Source of the DNA: CAYFPS01 sp964345075
Lineage (GTDB): Bacteria > CAIWAD01
DNA length: 64,000 nt
Assembly (NCBI GenBank): GCA_964345075.1
Contig: CAYFPS010000014.1
Location: 9,315 to 73,314 of the forward strand
Direction: 5' to 3'
Shown here: in pieces, positions 9,400-17,621 of the stretch
Layout of the letters: every line of letters starts with the position of its first letter
Position numbering within the stretch: position 1 is the first letter of the stretch
Position numbers and translations under genes: made by a program
The notes under the pieces: model-generated
Database searches by the model: none
Seen by the model: the letters and a program-made list of their open reading frames with translations, nothing else
Told to the model about the DNA's origin: nothing

Positions 9400-10767
9400 T
9401 CATGTATCACGCTTACGGGAAAAGCGCTGCTCCAGCTCGCCCAGCCGGTTTTCCTTGCCCACCACCAGCACCAGATCTCCGCCCTGGATGGTGTCGGGTC
9501 CCGCCGGCACGAAGGATTCGCCCCTGCGCTGGATGCCGGCCAGGATGGTGTCCTCGGGCAGCTCCAGCTTCGCCACCTGCTGTCCGGCAAAGGGGCTGTC
9601 CATGCCCACGCGGAACATGGTGGCCAGGGCGCCGGCACCATGCAGCATGGCCTGCCCCTCCAGTTGCCCCAGCCGCACGAACTTGAGCATCTCCTGGGCG
9701 GCGATCAGCCGCGAGTTGATGCCCACGTCCAGTCCGATGGTCTTGATGATGGGCATGTACTCGGTGTTCTGCACCAGCGTGATGGTGCGCTTCACGCCCA
9801 GGTGCTTGGCCACCAGTCCGGTGATGATGTTCTTTTCCTCATCCGGCGAGAGCGAAAGCAGCACGTCCATGTCGCCCAGCGCTTCCTGCGCCATGGCGTC
9901 GATTTCCTTGCCCCGCGTGCTGAACACGGCGGTGCGCGGCAGACGCTCGGCCAGGTCGAAATCGCTGATGTTTGTATCACGCGGTGTGCGGAAGAGCTTC
10001 ACGTTGCTGCCGCCCAGCCGCTCCAGGTTGGAAGCCACGGTGATGGCCACCGGACTGGCGCCCAGGATCATCACGTGGCGGCTGCGCTCGTCGATGACGT
10101 TNNNNNNNNNNATGCGAAAGACCTCGACGGATTCACGGCTGCGCACGGCAAAGGTCACGGTATCACCGGCGTGCAGGATGTCGCTGCCCCGGGGCACGCT
10201 GGTCTGGCCCTCGGAAACACGGGCCACGATGCGGAAGCGCAGGTGCTCGTACTTGTGCGCCAGCTTGATCAGGCTGCGCCCGTCCAGCGGCCCTCCCTGC
10301 TCCACGTCAAGGGAAAGCAGGCGCAGCTGGCCGCCGAGGAATTCCTGGTAGTCCTTGGCCGTGGAATGCAGCAGCAGGTCCAGCACAGCCTTGGCGGCGG
10401 CGCGCTCGGGATTCACGGTGAGCGTAGCCTGGCCGAGGCGCTTCACTTCCTGGGTCAGCTCGTCGGAGCGGATGCGGGCGATGCGCTGCTGCACGCCCAG
10501 CCGTTCGGCGGCCATGCAGGCCAGCAGGTTGATCTCGTCCACGTTGGTGGCGGCCATCAGGTACTCGGCATCGCGGGCGCCAGCCCGCACGAGCACGCTT
10601 TCCAGGGTGCCGGATCCGGTGACGGTGGCGATGTCGTGGCGCTCGCCCAGCTCCTGCAGACGCTTGTCGTCCACGTCGACGATGGTCACGTTGAGGTTCG
10701 GCTCCCGGCTCAGGAAGCTGGCCAGGTGCGATCCCACGTCTCCGGCGCCAATGATGACGATGTTCAT
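9400..10767 (-). CDS. trkA: TrkA, cytosolic NAD-binding regulator of K+ uptake
   Basis: Two RCK units are present in order: a Rossmann motif GAGDVGSHLA at the N-terminus with an RCK_C domain, then a second Rossmann segment (MILGASPVAITVASNLE) and a second RCK_C domain. This is the layout and length (about 455 residues) of E. coli TrkA, which gates TrkH by binding nucleotides. The ATG at 10767 overlaps the TGA of the upstream unknown gene as ATGA, so the two are translationally coupled. A 10-N gap (10102-10111) sits just before the second Rossmann fold. The last codons are CGT GAT ACA before the stop, which makes the GTGATACA word the very end of the protein. Confidence 0.95.
   Translation of the reverse strand: MNIVIIGAGDVGSHLASFLSREPNLNVTIVDVDDKRLQELGERHDIATVTGSGTLESVLVRAGARDAEYLMAATNVDEINLLACMAAERLGVQQRIARIRSDELTQEVKRLGQATLTVNPERAAAKAVLDLLLHSTAKDYQEFLGGQLRLLSLDVEQGGPLDGRSLIKLAHKYEHLRFRIVARVSEGQTSVPRGSDILHAGDTVTFAVRSRESVEVFRXXXXNVIDERSRHVMILGASPVAITVASNLERLGGSNVKLFRTPRDTNISDFDLAERLPRTAVFSTRGKEIDAMAQEALGDMDVLLSLSPDEEKNIITGLVAKHLGVKRTITLVQNTEYMPIIKTIGLDVGINSRLIAAQEMLKFVRLGQLEGQAMLHGAGALATMFRVGMDSPFAGQQVAKLELPEDTILAGIQRRGESFVPAGPDTIQGGDLVLVVGKENRLGELEQRFSRKRDT
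10102..10111. other. assembly gap (10 N) inside trkA
   Basis: Scaffold join of unknown length between the two RCK halves. The frame continues across the filler, and the total length fits the family, so little seems to be missing. Confidence 0.99.
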
Positions 10768-11333
10768 GCGCGTGTCCGTCCATGGTTGACGCAGGCGCCG
10801 CCCAGGCATTGACAGTCGCCCAGCAGACCTTCGCGACAGGCGCCGCAGCTTTCCTCAACGGGAAGTTGTCCCGCTTCAAATGGACGTGCCAAATGGCCCC
10901 CTGCTGCTGGTGGTGCGCCGATGAGTGCGGCCATCACGGTTTCCCGCGCGGCGTGCTCCAGCTCCGCCAGCCGTGCCTGGCAGGCTTCGGGCTCGCGGCT
11001 CGCGCAGACGAGCGTTCCTGCAATCCGTGTCACACATCCCTTGCCCGGCAGGCCGCCGTCCTCTTCCAGATGCCGTGACACACGCAGCTGCTCCTTGCCC
11101 AGGCAGTAGAGCAGCTCCACGGGCAGCGCCACGCGCTCGGCGGCCCGTCGTGACACGGCAAGAGCACGGCGCAAGGCCCGCAGCAGGACTTCATCAGCAC
11201 GTGCCGCCTCGAGCTCGAGCAGGCCATAATCGTGAGTCCGCCACAGCAGGAAGGCCCGCGGCGCGACCACGGAGTGCTCGCCGGGTGCGTGCAGGAGGCG
11301 CCGCGCGCGTTCTCCGTAGTCGCGGGGCAGCAT
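10764..11333 (-). CDS. uncharacterised protein with Cys-rich C-terminus, coupled to serS and trkA
   Basis: I do not recognise this 189-residue protein. The N-terminal 120 residues are Arg/Ala/Leu-rich and look alpha-helical. A central segment has spaced Cys residues (LLYCLG, KGCVTR, LVCASRE, EACQAR). The C-terminus has a tight cluster, SCGACREGLLGDCQCLGGAC, spacing C-x2-C-x7-C-x-C-x4-C, suited to zinc or an iron-sulfur cluster. The start ATG overlaps the serS stop (TGATG) and its TGA overlaps the trkA start (ATGA). Such double coupling suggests it is really translated. The frame, the overlaps and GC codon bias all support a gene. Function is unknown; there is no signal peptide or membrane segment. 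Confidence 0.75.
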   Translation of the reverse strand: MLPRDYGERARRLLHAPGEHSVVAPRAFLLWRTHDYGLLELEAARADEVLLRALRRALAVSRRAAERVALPVELLYCLGKEQLRVSRHLEEDGGLPGKGCVTRIAGTLVCASREPEACQARLAELEHAARETVMAALIGAPPAAGGHLARPFEAGQLPVEESCGACREGLLGDCQCLGGACVNHGRTRA

Positions 11334-12601
11334 CAGCCGATGCGCTCCAGGCCGTTCATCCAGGGACGCAGGGCCTCGGGGATCAGGATGCTGCCATCGG
11401 GTTGCTGGCAGGTTTCCAGCAGGGCGACGATCAGACGGCTGGTGGCCAGGCCGCTGCCGTTCAGCGTGTGCAGGAAGCGCGGCTTCTCGCCCTTGACCCG
11501 GCAGCGCATGTTTCCGCGGCGGGCCTGAAAGTCCTCGAAGTTCGAGCAACTGGAACATTCCAGATATTTGCCTTCAGCCGGTGCCCAGACTTCCAGATCG
11601 TAGGTGCGGGCGCTGGCGAAACTCAAATCCGCCGTGCACAGGTCCAGAATACGGTAATGCAGGCCCAGACGGCGCAGCACTTCTTCGGCGTGTCCGCGCA
11701 GGATGTCGAGCGCCTCGTAGCTCTTCTCCGGCTCCACGAACTGCACCAGCTCAACCTTGTTGAACTGATGTACACGCAGGAAGCCGCGCACATCACGACC
11801 GTAGCTGCCGGCTTCGCGACGGAAGCAGGCGCTGTAGCCGGCGTACTTGACCGGAAGCTTCGCGGCATCGATGATCTCGTCACGATGCAGATTGGTAATC
11901 GGAACTTCCGCCGTGGGAATAGCGTAGAGTCCGTCCTTCTCCATGTGATACATGTCCTCGGCCATCTTGGGCAGCTGGCCGGTTGCCGTCATCGATTCGG
12001 CATTCACCAGAAAGGGCGGAAAGACTTCCGTGTAGCCGTGTTCGCCCGTCTGCAGATCCAGCATGAAGTTGATCAGGGCCCGCTCCAGGCGCGCGCCCAG
12101 CCCTTTGTATACGGGGAAACCGCTGCCGGAGAGTTTAGCGCCACGACTGAAGTCGAGGATATCATGCTCTTCCGCCAGCGTCAGGTGATCCTTCAGCTCA
12201 AAATCGTAGGCAGGCTTTTCGCCCCACTCGCCGATTACCTTGTTATCCGCCTCGGACTGGCCGGCCGGCGCGTATGGACCGGGCGTGTTGGGCAGCACCA
12301 TGACCATGGCTTGCTGCTGCTCGTCCAGTTCCTTGATGTCCTGATCGATCTGCTTGATGCGGTCACTGACCGTGCGCATGGAGGCAATGCGCTCGCTGGC
12401 GTCCTGCTTGCTGCGCTGCAGTTCGGCAATTTCCCTGGAAACCGTGTTACGCTGGGCCTTCAGGCCTTCGGCCTCCTGCATCAGTTCGCGTCTTCTGGCG
12501 TCAACGGCCAGAATCGCTTCAAGGTCAGCCTGGACTCGCTTGGCGGCCAGACCGGCGGCCACCTCCTGCGTGTTCTCGCGAATGCGTCGAATATCGAGCA
12601 T
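11333..12601 (-). CDS. serS: seryl-tRNA synthetase
   Basis: This cytoplasmic class II aminoacyl-tRNA synthetase charges tRNA-Ser and, if present, tRNA-Sec. The N-terminal 100 residues form the Leu/Gln/Glu-rich coiled-coil arm that grips the tRNA. The catalytic core shows motif 2 (CFRREAGSYGRDVRGFLRVH) and motif 3 (GSGLATSRLIVALLE). At 422 residues it matches the family. I chose the ATG at 12601 (MLDIRRIREN) because AGGAAG sits 5 bases upstream and because SerS proteins typically begin MLDxxxIR; a TTG 24 bases earlier also opens the frame. It is the first gene of the run into the K+ uptake genes, an unusual partnership. Confidence 0.97.
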   Translation of the reverse strand: MLDIRRIRENTQEVAAGLAAKRVQADLEAILAVDARRRELMQEAEGLKAQRNTVSREIAELQRSKQDASERIASMRTVSDRIKQIDQDIKELDEQQQAMVMVLPNTPGPYAPAGQSEADNKVIGEWGEKPAYDFELKDHLTLAEEHDILDFSRGAKLSGSGFPVYKGLGARLERALINFMLDLQTGEHGYTEVFPPFLVNAESMTATGQLPKMAEDMYHMEKDGLYAIPTAEVPITNLHRDEIIDAAKLPVKYAGYSACFRREAGSYGRDVRGFLRVHQFNKVELVQFVEPEKSYEALDILRGHAEEVLRRLGLHYRILDLCTADLSFASARTYDLEVWAPAEGKYLECSSCSNFEDFQARRGNMRCRVKGEKPRFLHTLNGSGLATSRLIVALLETCQQPDGSILIPEALRPWMNGLERIG

Positions 12602-12919
12602 GATCTTCCTGTAGATTTTTGACAAGCAGCTGTCGCGCCGGACGCACTCATTGGCTGTCCGAACTAACCATGAAAAGTCGAAATTCAGCAGGAGAGTTCA
12701 AACCTGCGCCCGGCTTCAGCTTCATGAGCTTGGAAGTGCCGGACTGCCGTCTGTTTGGGCAGGAAATACAAAGGGGACCGGCCAATGGCACGATCCCCCG
12801 TCCCACGAGAATGCTCGGCAGCGTGGCCACTGCCGCGGGCCCATGGCCCGGCTGCTGGACTTCCTCGCTTGAGTGCATTATCGGGCACTTGGGGGATTGC
12901 TTGAGGGGGGGGGCTACCC

Positions 12920-12979
12920 GTCCGACTACTGGTCCGACTATTGGTCCGACCGTTGGTCCGACCACTGGTCGGACCACAA
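12920..12979. repeat. 12-bp tandem repeat, five units (GTCCGACNNNTG)
   Basis: Five consecutive 12-bp units start at 12920, 12932, 12944, 12956 and 12968, reading GTCCGAC followed by five variable bases; the last unit is GTCGGAC. Read on the minus strand the unit is GTCGGACNNNNN, the same as units at 29020-29055 in the other intergenic repeat island. Spacing is exact, sequence is not, so it is older than a simple slippage product. Confidence 0.85.
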
Positions 12980-13008
12980 CCCCCAACCCGTCCAGCCTGC
13001 CTGACAAT

Positions 13009-13048
13009 TCCAAACAAAACGGCGAATGACAGCTTCGCGCCATTCGCC
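13009..13048 (-). terminator. intrinsic terminator of pfk
   Basis: On the minus strand GGCGAATG and CATTCGCC (13048-13041 and 13028-13021) form an 8-bp stem and are followed by GTTTTGTTTG. It lies 30 bases after the pfk stop. Confidence 0.8.
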
Positions 13049-13078
13049 GGAATTTGACAGACAGGATGCCCCCGGAGA

Positions 13079-14287
13079 TCAGTAGTCGCTGGTCATGATC
13101 ATCAGGGGTTTTGCTTCAAAGCGTTCGTAGATCGGGCGCAGACGCTTCGTGTTGTAGAATTTCTTGACATCGACCAGCTTCTTGGAGCTGGTCACTACGC
13201 CAATTGGCACATGGTCATAGCGCCCGTTGCGGACACAGATGAGGCGACCATCGGCACCGTCCAGAATCAAGTCCAGCGCCAGATTGCCGAAGGCCATCGG
13301 CACAATCGAGTCGGTCGCGTCGGGATCGCCGCAGCGCACCAGATAGCCCATACGCTGATTGATCACATTCACCCGGCGGCCGTTGTTGAATTTGGGCGAC
13401 AGCTCCTTCAGATGCTGGGAAACCATATCGCCGATTCCGCCCAGCTTCTTGTGGCCGAACATGTCTGCCTCGTGGCCCTCATAGACCATCTCGCCCATGC
13501 CCTTGAAGGTTGCGCCCTCGCTGACCAGCACGACCGAGTACTTCGAAGGATTGGAATAGCGATCCATCGAGAGCAGCTCGCAAAGCAGCTCCACATCAAA
13601 GACGTGCTCCGGAATCACACAGCGGTTGGCAGCACCAGCCATGGTGGGCAGCAGGGCCGTAAAGCCGGCATAGCGACCAAAGACCTCCAGCACCAGGAAG
13701 CGCTCGTGGCTGCCGGCACTGGTTCTTAAGGCGTGCGTCAATTCGATGGTGCGTGTGACACAAGTCGAAAAACCGATGCAATAATCGGTGCCGGGCACAT
13801 CGTTGTCCATGGTTTTGGGAATGGCCAGCACGCGCACGCCATCCTTGTGCAGGCGCACACCATAGCTCAGCGTGTCATCACCACCAATTGGCACGAGGGT
13901 ATCGATACCGAGCCATTCCAGATTCTTGAGGACATCGGGCGTCAGGTCATTGATCTCATTTGTATACGCGTCCGCCAGATGCTCGGGAACATTGGCCAGT
14001 GGCACATGGCTTGGACGCGTGCGTGAGGTGTGCAAAAAAGTACCACCCGTACGACCGACCTTGTTGACGATTTCCTCCGTCAGCTCGATCACACACTCGC
14101 GGTTGTCGGCCTTTGTATCACGCTTCAGCTCAATCAGTCCGGCCCAGCCGCGACGAATGCCCAGCACGCGGTAACCTTCGCGAAGCGCCCGCACAGTCAG
14201 GGCGCGAATTGCAGGATTCAGCCCGGGGACATCACCGCCACCGGTCAAAATGCCGATGGTGCCCTTGATGTTTTTTACTGCAGTCAT
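13079..14287 (-). CDS. 6-phosphofructokinase with pyrophosphate-type active site
   Basis: The 402-residue enzyme phosphorylates fructose 6-phosphate in glycolysis. The N-terminal GILTGGGDVPGLN binds the phosphoryl donor. The two positions that separate donor classes read GGDDT and PKTMDND; in the PFK family Asp after GGD together with Lys before T-x-DND mark pyrophosphate-dependent enzymes, whereas ATP enzymes have Gly at both. So I expect a reversible PPi-PFK, which saves ATP and can run toward gluconeogenesis. The catalytic Asp of TMDND is present. I chose the ATG at 14287, with GGAGG 5 bases upstream, over an ATG four codons earlier. It is a monocistronic unit with its own terminator. Confidence 0.93.
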   Translation of the reverse strand: MTAVKNIKGTIGILTGGGDVPGLNPAIRALTVRALREGYRVLGIRRGWAGLIELKRDTKADNRECVIELTEEIVNKVGRTGGTFLHTSRTRPSHVPLANVPEHLADAYTNEINDLTPDVLKNLEWLGIDTLVPIGGDDTLSYGVRLHKDGVRVLAIPKTMDNDVPGTDYCIGFSTCVTRTIELTHALRTSAGSHERFLVLEVFGRYAGFTALLPTMAGAANRCVIPEHVFDVELLCELLSMDRYSNPSKYSVVLVSEGATFKGMGEMVYEGHEADMFGHKKLGGIGDMVSQHLKELSPKFNNGRRVNVINQRMGYLVRCGDPDATDSIVPMAFGNLALDLILDGADGRLICVRNGRYDHVPIGVVTSSKKLVDVKKFYNTKRLRPIYERFEAKPLMIMTSDY

Positions 14288-14439
14288 CGGTTCCTCCAAA
14301 GATGAATCCGCAAGGTAACAAGGAGGGATTGAAGGAATGTTCAGATCATGTCCATTAGGCAGCTGATTCTGTCAGTTCTGCTTGTCATTTCCTGAGCCTG
14401 GCACTGCTTCCCCCGAATCCAGAACAGAAGGTCGTGCGA

Positions 14440-14573
14440 CCTTCCTTGGGCCTCTTTCAAGATCTTGAGGAACTGGCTCTCGCTGAACCGTGACTTTCGC
14501 ATGCTGATCTCCTTTGTCCATGTGTACAAGGGAAATCTCTACTTTCGAATGGCTCGAATTCGGGGGGAGGTCA
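14440..14573 (-). pseudogene. IS3-family insertion sequence remnant (left end and OrfA start)
   Basis: Reading on the minus strand from 14573, TGACCTCCCCCC resembles the terminal inverted repeat of IS3-family elements. Some 70 bases later a ribosome site AAGGAGATC precedes an ATG at 14502 that opens MRKSRFSESQFLKILKEAQ, the characteristic first residues of an IS3-family OrfA transposase helix-turn-helix. Homology stops after KEAQ; the frame runs on to 14341 without resembling a transposase. No second end or OrfB is visible, so this is a dead fragment left by deletion. A 9-bp perfect palindrome arm (AGAAGGTCG/CGACCTTCC) marks the break near 14430. Confidence 0.7.
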
Positions 14574-14617
14574 TGGCTACAAGCAAATATCCGCGACAGC
14601 GGTTGCACCGGGCAAGA

Positions 14618-14647
14618 AAAAAGGGTTAGCATTTCTGCTAACCCTTT
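14618..14647 (-). terminator. intrinsic terminator after tRNA-Pro
   Basis: AAAGGGTTAGCA (14620-14631) and TGCTAACCCTTT (14636-14647) make a perfect 12-bp stem with a 4-base loop. On the minus strand it ends in a run of six T. It is placed 10 bases after the tRNA. Confidence 0.92.
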
Positions 14648-14656
14648 GTCTACCAA

Positions 14657-14730
<74 letters not shown>

Positions 14731-14734
14731 ATGG

Positions 14735-15037
14735 TTACTCAAGCAATTTCATGATGGCTCTCAGTTCACCGGCCAGCTCACCACCCGCGGGAAGCTTGCG
14801 GCGCAATTGCCTGCGCGCTCCTTCCAGTGTGAACTTCTCTTCGTGAACCAGGTGATGGATGCGCCTGATCAGTTCCAGATCTTCGCGCCGATAGCGTCGA
14901 GTGCCCCCTTCGCTTTTCTTCGGCTTCAGTTCGGGAAACTCGGACTCCCAGAAGCGCAGAACATGTGCTTCAAGTCCGGTCAATTCGCAGACATCACCAA
15001 TGCTGTAATAGAGCCGATGTTCGGTTCCGGATTCCAC
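14735..15037 (-). CDS. MerR-family transcriptional regulator (small)
   Basis: This 100-residue protein is mostly a winged helix-turn-helix of the MerR type: YYSIGDVCELTGLEAHVLRFWE followed by a wing with GGTRRYRREDLELI, then a short helical tail. It lacks an effector-binding domain, as in small MerR-like proteins found beside tRNA-Pro and cell-envelope genes in many bacteria. The start is GTG at 15037, with GAGGAGG five bases upstream. The stop lies only four bases before tRNA-Pro. It probably binds DNA as a dimer; the target is unknown. Confidence 0.88.
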   Translation of the reverse strand: MESGTEHRLYYSIGDVCELTGLEAHVLRFWESEFPELKPKKSEGGTRRYRREDLELIRRIHHLVHEEKFTLEGARRQLRRKLPAGGELAGELRAIMKLLE

Positions 15038-15105
15038 CCAGCCTCCTCGAATGGATCCGTTTTCCTGCTTCCTTCACGGGAAAACAAGAGCACAAAGATA
15101 GGGCT

Positions 15106-15858
15106 TCAGCGATTCCAATGCAAGCGCGCGGAAAGCCAGGCCCCCATTGCAGCAAGGCGCTGAAGCAAATCATCTGTGCCGCCTTCCAGCATGCGCTGAA
15201 TTGCCAGCGGACCGTGGTTTGGATAGATCATTGCCCGATCTCTGCAAAAGGGATGATCATCCGGACCACGACCAAAGGCTGCGCGCAGTCCGGCAGCCTC
15301 TGCAACACGCACCGAGCGGCGATCACACTGTCCAAAGGGCCAGGCAAGCAGGTGTACATTCCTGCCAAAGCGGCATTCCAGTTCTGCCCTGGCCTCAACC
15401 AGCTCGCGATCAAGCACGGTCAGATCACGCGCCTTAAGCGGTATGTGACTGCGCCCGTGCAGGCCAATGTCCCAGCCTGCTCGCAACAGGGTTTCAATCT
15501 CCGCGTCATTCATGTGACGAAAACGCCTGCCCAAAAGCCCGCGATCCCAGTGATTGTCCTTGCCGATATAGTCCAGCACAGGAAAGATCACGCCCGAAAA
15601 GCCGCGCGCTTTCATCAGCGGCCACGCCTGCTCATAGACGCAGGCATAGGCATCATCAAAGGTGAAGAGCACGAGCCGCTCGGCATCGTCCTTCATGCCC
15701 TGGCGCTCGAGGTAGTTGCTGGCTGAAATCGTGGAATAACCGGCTTGTGATACAGCATCAAGCTGGCGCTGAAAGCGATCCGGATGGACAACCGTGATCC
15801 CGGGCTCCAGGTGAGTGCTGATCTTGTGCCAGCAAAGGACAGGAATGCGGCGTGTCAT
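15106..15858 (-). CDS. polysaccharide deacetylase (NodB/CE4 family)
   Basis: The 250-residue protein shows CE4 motifs in order: motif 1 LFTFDDAY with the catalytic and metal-binding Asp pair, motif 2 HGRSH with two metal-binding His, and a motif 3-like AWPFGQ. The family removes N- or O-acetyl groups from peptidoglycan, chitin-like glycans or exopolysaccharide. There is no obvious signal peptide, which is unusual for a wall-acting enzyme; the MTRRIPVLCWHKI start is typical of lipopolysaccharide-linked deacetylases that begin with PxLxYHxI. It starts 9 bases after the dut stop, so the two are probably cotranscribed. Confidence 0.9.
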   Translation of the reverse strand: MTRRIPVLCWHKISTHLEPGITVVHPDRFQRQLDAVSQAGYSTISASNYLERQGMKDDAERLVLFTFDDAYACVYEQAWPLMKARGFSGVIFPVLDYIGKDNHWDRGLLGRRFRHMNDAEIETLLRAGWDIGLHGRSHIPLKARDLTVLDRELVEARAELECRFGRNVHLLAWPFGQCDRRSVRVAEAAGLRAAFGRGPDDHPFCRDRAMIYPNHGPLAIQRMLEGGTDDLLQRLAAMGAWLSARLHWNR

Positions 15859-15867
15859 GCGAGCAGC

Positions 15868-16314
15868 TCAGACACCCGTGTGACCAAAGCCACCTTCCCC
15901 GCGCTCGGTTTCAGGCACCTGACTGACAGTCTGCCACTCGATACGGGCAACCTCGGCCAAAAGCGCCTGGCAGACGCGCATGCCGCGCTCGACCACAAAG
16001 GGTGTATCACCAAAGTTGGAGAGGATGATCTTGACCTCGCCACGGTAGTCGCTGTCAATGGTTCCCGGGCTGTTCAGGATGGTCAGGTTCTTCTTGAGAG
16101 CCAGTCCGCTGCGCGGGCGGATTTGCAGCTCGTAGCCGCGGGGCAGGGCAATTTTGAGCCCGGTAGGAACCAGAACGGTTTGACCGGGATTGATGGTCAT
16201 CTCCTCGTCTACGGCAGCGCGCAGATCCATGGCAGCGCTGCCTTCAGTCTGATACTCAGGGAGGCCCAGTTCGCGGGCGTGATCCATCAGTTCTACCAAC
16301 ACCGTAATTGCCAT
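15868..16314 (-). CDS. dut: deoxyuridine 5'-triphosphate nucleotidohydrolase
   Basis: dUTPase cleaves dUTP to dUMP and PPi, supplying dTMP synthesis and keeping uracil out of DNA. All five motifs of the trimeric family can be seen: AAMDLRA, RPRSGLA, GTIDSDYRGE (catalytic Asp), the RxCQ-containing motif 4, and the C-terminal RGEGGFGHTG that closes over the active site. The length, 148 residues, is standard. Its ATG overlaps the stop of the upstream M16 peptidase gene (TGATG), indicating coupling. A GDT codon pair at 16003-16010 carries one GTGATACA word. Confidence 0.97.
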   Translation of the reverse strand: MAITVLVELMDHARELGLPEYQTEGSAAMDLRAAVDEEMTINPGQTVLVPTGLKIALPRGYELQIRPRSGLALKKNLTILNSPGTIDSDYRGEVKIILSNFGDTPFVVERGMRVCQALLAEVARIEWQTVSQVPETERGEGGFGHTGV

Positions 16315-17561
16315 CAGTCTCTTCCCTTTGGCACCAGCCGCGTCACATGAAACTCATCTGGATGAAACCAGCGCGCGGCAACTTCCCGCTGGCTCTCCAT
16401 GCTGACGCCGTCAAGCAGTCGGACCCGTTCGCTCAGCGAGACAAGTCGGTTCTGCCTGTGTTCGCCACGAGCCAGCATCACCATGCGGTTCATGCTCTGC
16501 TCCTGACCAAGCAACAGGCCGCCACGCATCTGGCGCCTTGTGCTCTCCAGCTCTTCCTGATCCAGTCCGCTTTTGGCCAGCAGCTCAAGCTCCTGCCGAC
16601 AGGCCTCTTCAACTTCTTCCACCCGTGATACATCACAGGCAAAGCACAAGCCGAATGAGCTGCCGGCGCCAAGCCCCTCCTGCCAGGTGTAGACATTGTA
16701 ACACAGGCCGCGATCTTCGCGCAGCTTCTGAAAGAGGCGACTGCTCATGCCATCACCCAGCGCGACTCCCAGCATGGCAATGGCGGCCTGATCCGCGTGA
16801 CCAGCCAGAGGACCTGTGCGGCCAATCTGCACATGGGCCTGCCGGCCATTGTCGCGGTAATGATCACGCCTGCCGGGCAGACTGCCGGGCGGGACCAGAC
16901 GCGGCGCTTCACCAATGGGAAGACCGGCCAGTCGCTGTGATACAGCCTGAACAAATGGCTCGTGTGACAAATCGCCAGCCAGACTCAGAATCAGCTTGTG
17001 TCCTTCAAGCAACCCGCTCGCATAGTCCTTCAACTGGGGCGCCGTAACCGAGAGCACACTCTTTTCTGTTCCTTGAACAGGATGCGCCCAGCAACTTCCG
17101 GGAAGCATATCCTCAAAGGCGCGGTCGTAGAGTTCCTCTTCCGGACTCTCTTCAACCAGGCGGATCTCATCGGCAACCACATCCTGTTCGCGGGCCAGAT
17201 CCGCCGCATCAAAACGGCTATCCTGCACCATGTCACACAGAATGTCGAGGCAGAGCTCCCAGTCGTCAATCAGGCTGGAAGTGTAAAGGGAAAGCGAGCT
17301 GCGGCCGGTGGAAGCATTGATCTGCCCACCACGGCTTTCAACCTCGCGGCTGATATCCATGGCAGTGCGTTTTATCGTCCCTTTGAAGTACATGTGCTCC
17401 AGCAGGTGGGTGATTCCCTGCGGCCACTCGCCTTCGCCACTGCTGCCCTGACGAAGCCAGAGGCCCAGCCCGCAGGCAGGCGTATCGGGAATGTGTTCGG
17501 AGAGGACAACGATCCCGTTGTCCAGCACACTGCGGCTTAAATCCTGCGGAGGAAAGGTCAT
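16314..17561 (-). CDS. M16-family zinc peptidase (processing-peptidase-like)
   Basis: The 415-residue protein has the inverted zinc motif HLLEH near residue 53 and a distal Glu in DVVADEIRLVEESPEE, the pattern of M16 peptidases. A second, inactive half follows with the typical R..Y segment (REDRGLCYNVYTW). Family members of this size work as dimers forming a closed chamber; bacterial ones next to pnp are a recurring arrangement, with roles in peptide turnover. AGGAGAG precedes the ATG by 5 bases. It follows pnp but a UUCG-loop terminator separates them, so expression may depend on readthrough. No signal peptide is visible. Confidence 0.93.
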   Translation of the reverse strand: MTFPPQDLSRSVLDNGIVVLSEHIPDTPACGLGLWLRQGSSGEGEWPQGITHLLEHMYFKGTIKRTAMDISREVESRGGQINASTGRSSLSLYTSSLIDDWELCLDILCDMVQDSRFDAADLAREQDVVADEIRLVEESPEEELYDRAFEDMLPGSCWAHPVQGTEKSVLSVTAPQLKDYASGLLEGHKLILSLAGDLSHEPFVQAVSQRLAGLPIGEAPRLVPPGSLPGRRDHYRDNGRQAHVQIGRTGPLAGHADQAAIAMLGVALGDGMSSRLFQKLREDRGLCYNVYTWQEGLGAGSSFGLCFACDVSRVEEVEEACRQELELLAKSGLDQEELESTRRQMRGGLLLGQEQSMNRMVMLARGEHRQNRLVSLSERVRLLDGVSMESQREVAARWFHPDEFHVTRLVPKGRD

Positions 17562-17573
17562 GTCTCTCCTGAA

Positions 17574-17602
17574 GAAAAACAGCCGACCCCGAAGGGCCGG
17601 CT
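17574..17602 (-). terminator. intrinsic terminator of pnp
   Basis: On the minus strand AGCCGGCC and GGTCGGCT pair around a loop containing TTCG, then a run of T follows. It lies between pnp and the M16 gene. Confidence 0.85.
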
Positions 17603-17621
17603 GATTTTGATCATAGTGAAA

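Larger units (their letters stand above)
12602..13078. other. intergenic region, 477 bp, no convincing gene
   Basis: Open frames here encode low-complexity Gly-Pro-Thr or Val-Gly-Pro repeats produced by a 12-bp tandem DNA repeat and have no ribosome sites. The stretch holds a run of nine G (12905-12913), the tandem repeat at 12920-12979, and the pfk terminator at its right end. The promoter of serS must lie in its left part, but I see no clear -35/-10 pair. Confidence 0.7.

Noticed and set aside
8857..10812. Long plus-strand open frame (651 codons) opposite trkA and trkH, and similar long frames opposite pnp, infB and rplB.
   Set aside because: They are antisense shadows of GC-rich genes, rich in His, Gln, Arg and Ala, lack ribosome sites and known domains, and some run through scaffold N.
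12920..12979. CRISPR-like array.
   Set aside because: Units are 12 bp with no spacers and no cas genes are nearby.
12619..13029. Possible gene with Gly-Pro-Thr repeats.
   Set aside because: The repeats come from the 12-bp DNA tandem repeat, and open frames exist on both strands; the rest shows no coding character.
14341..14529. Intact small gene near tRNA-Pro.
   Set aside because: Only its first 19 codons match IS3-family OrfA, and the rest is unrelated, so it is a fragment.
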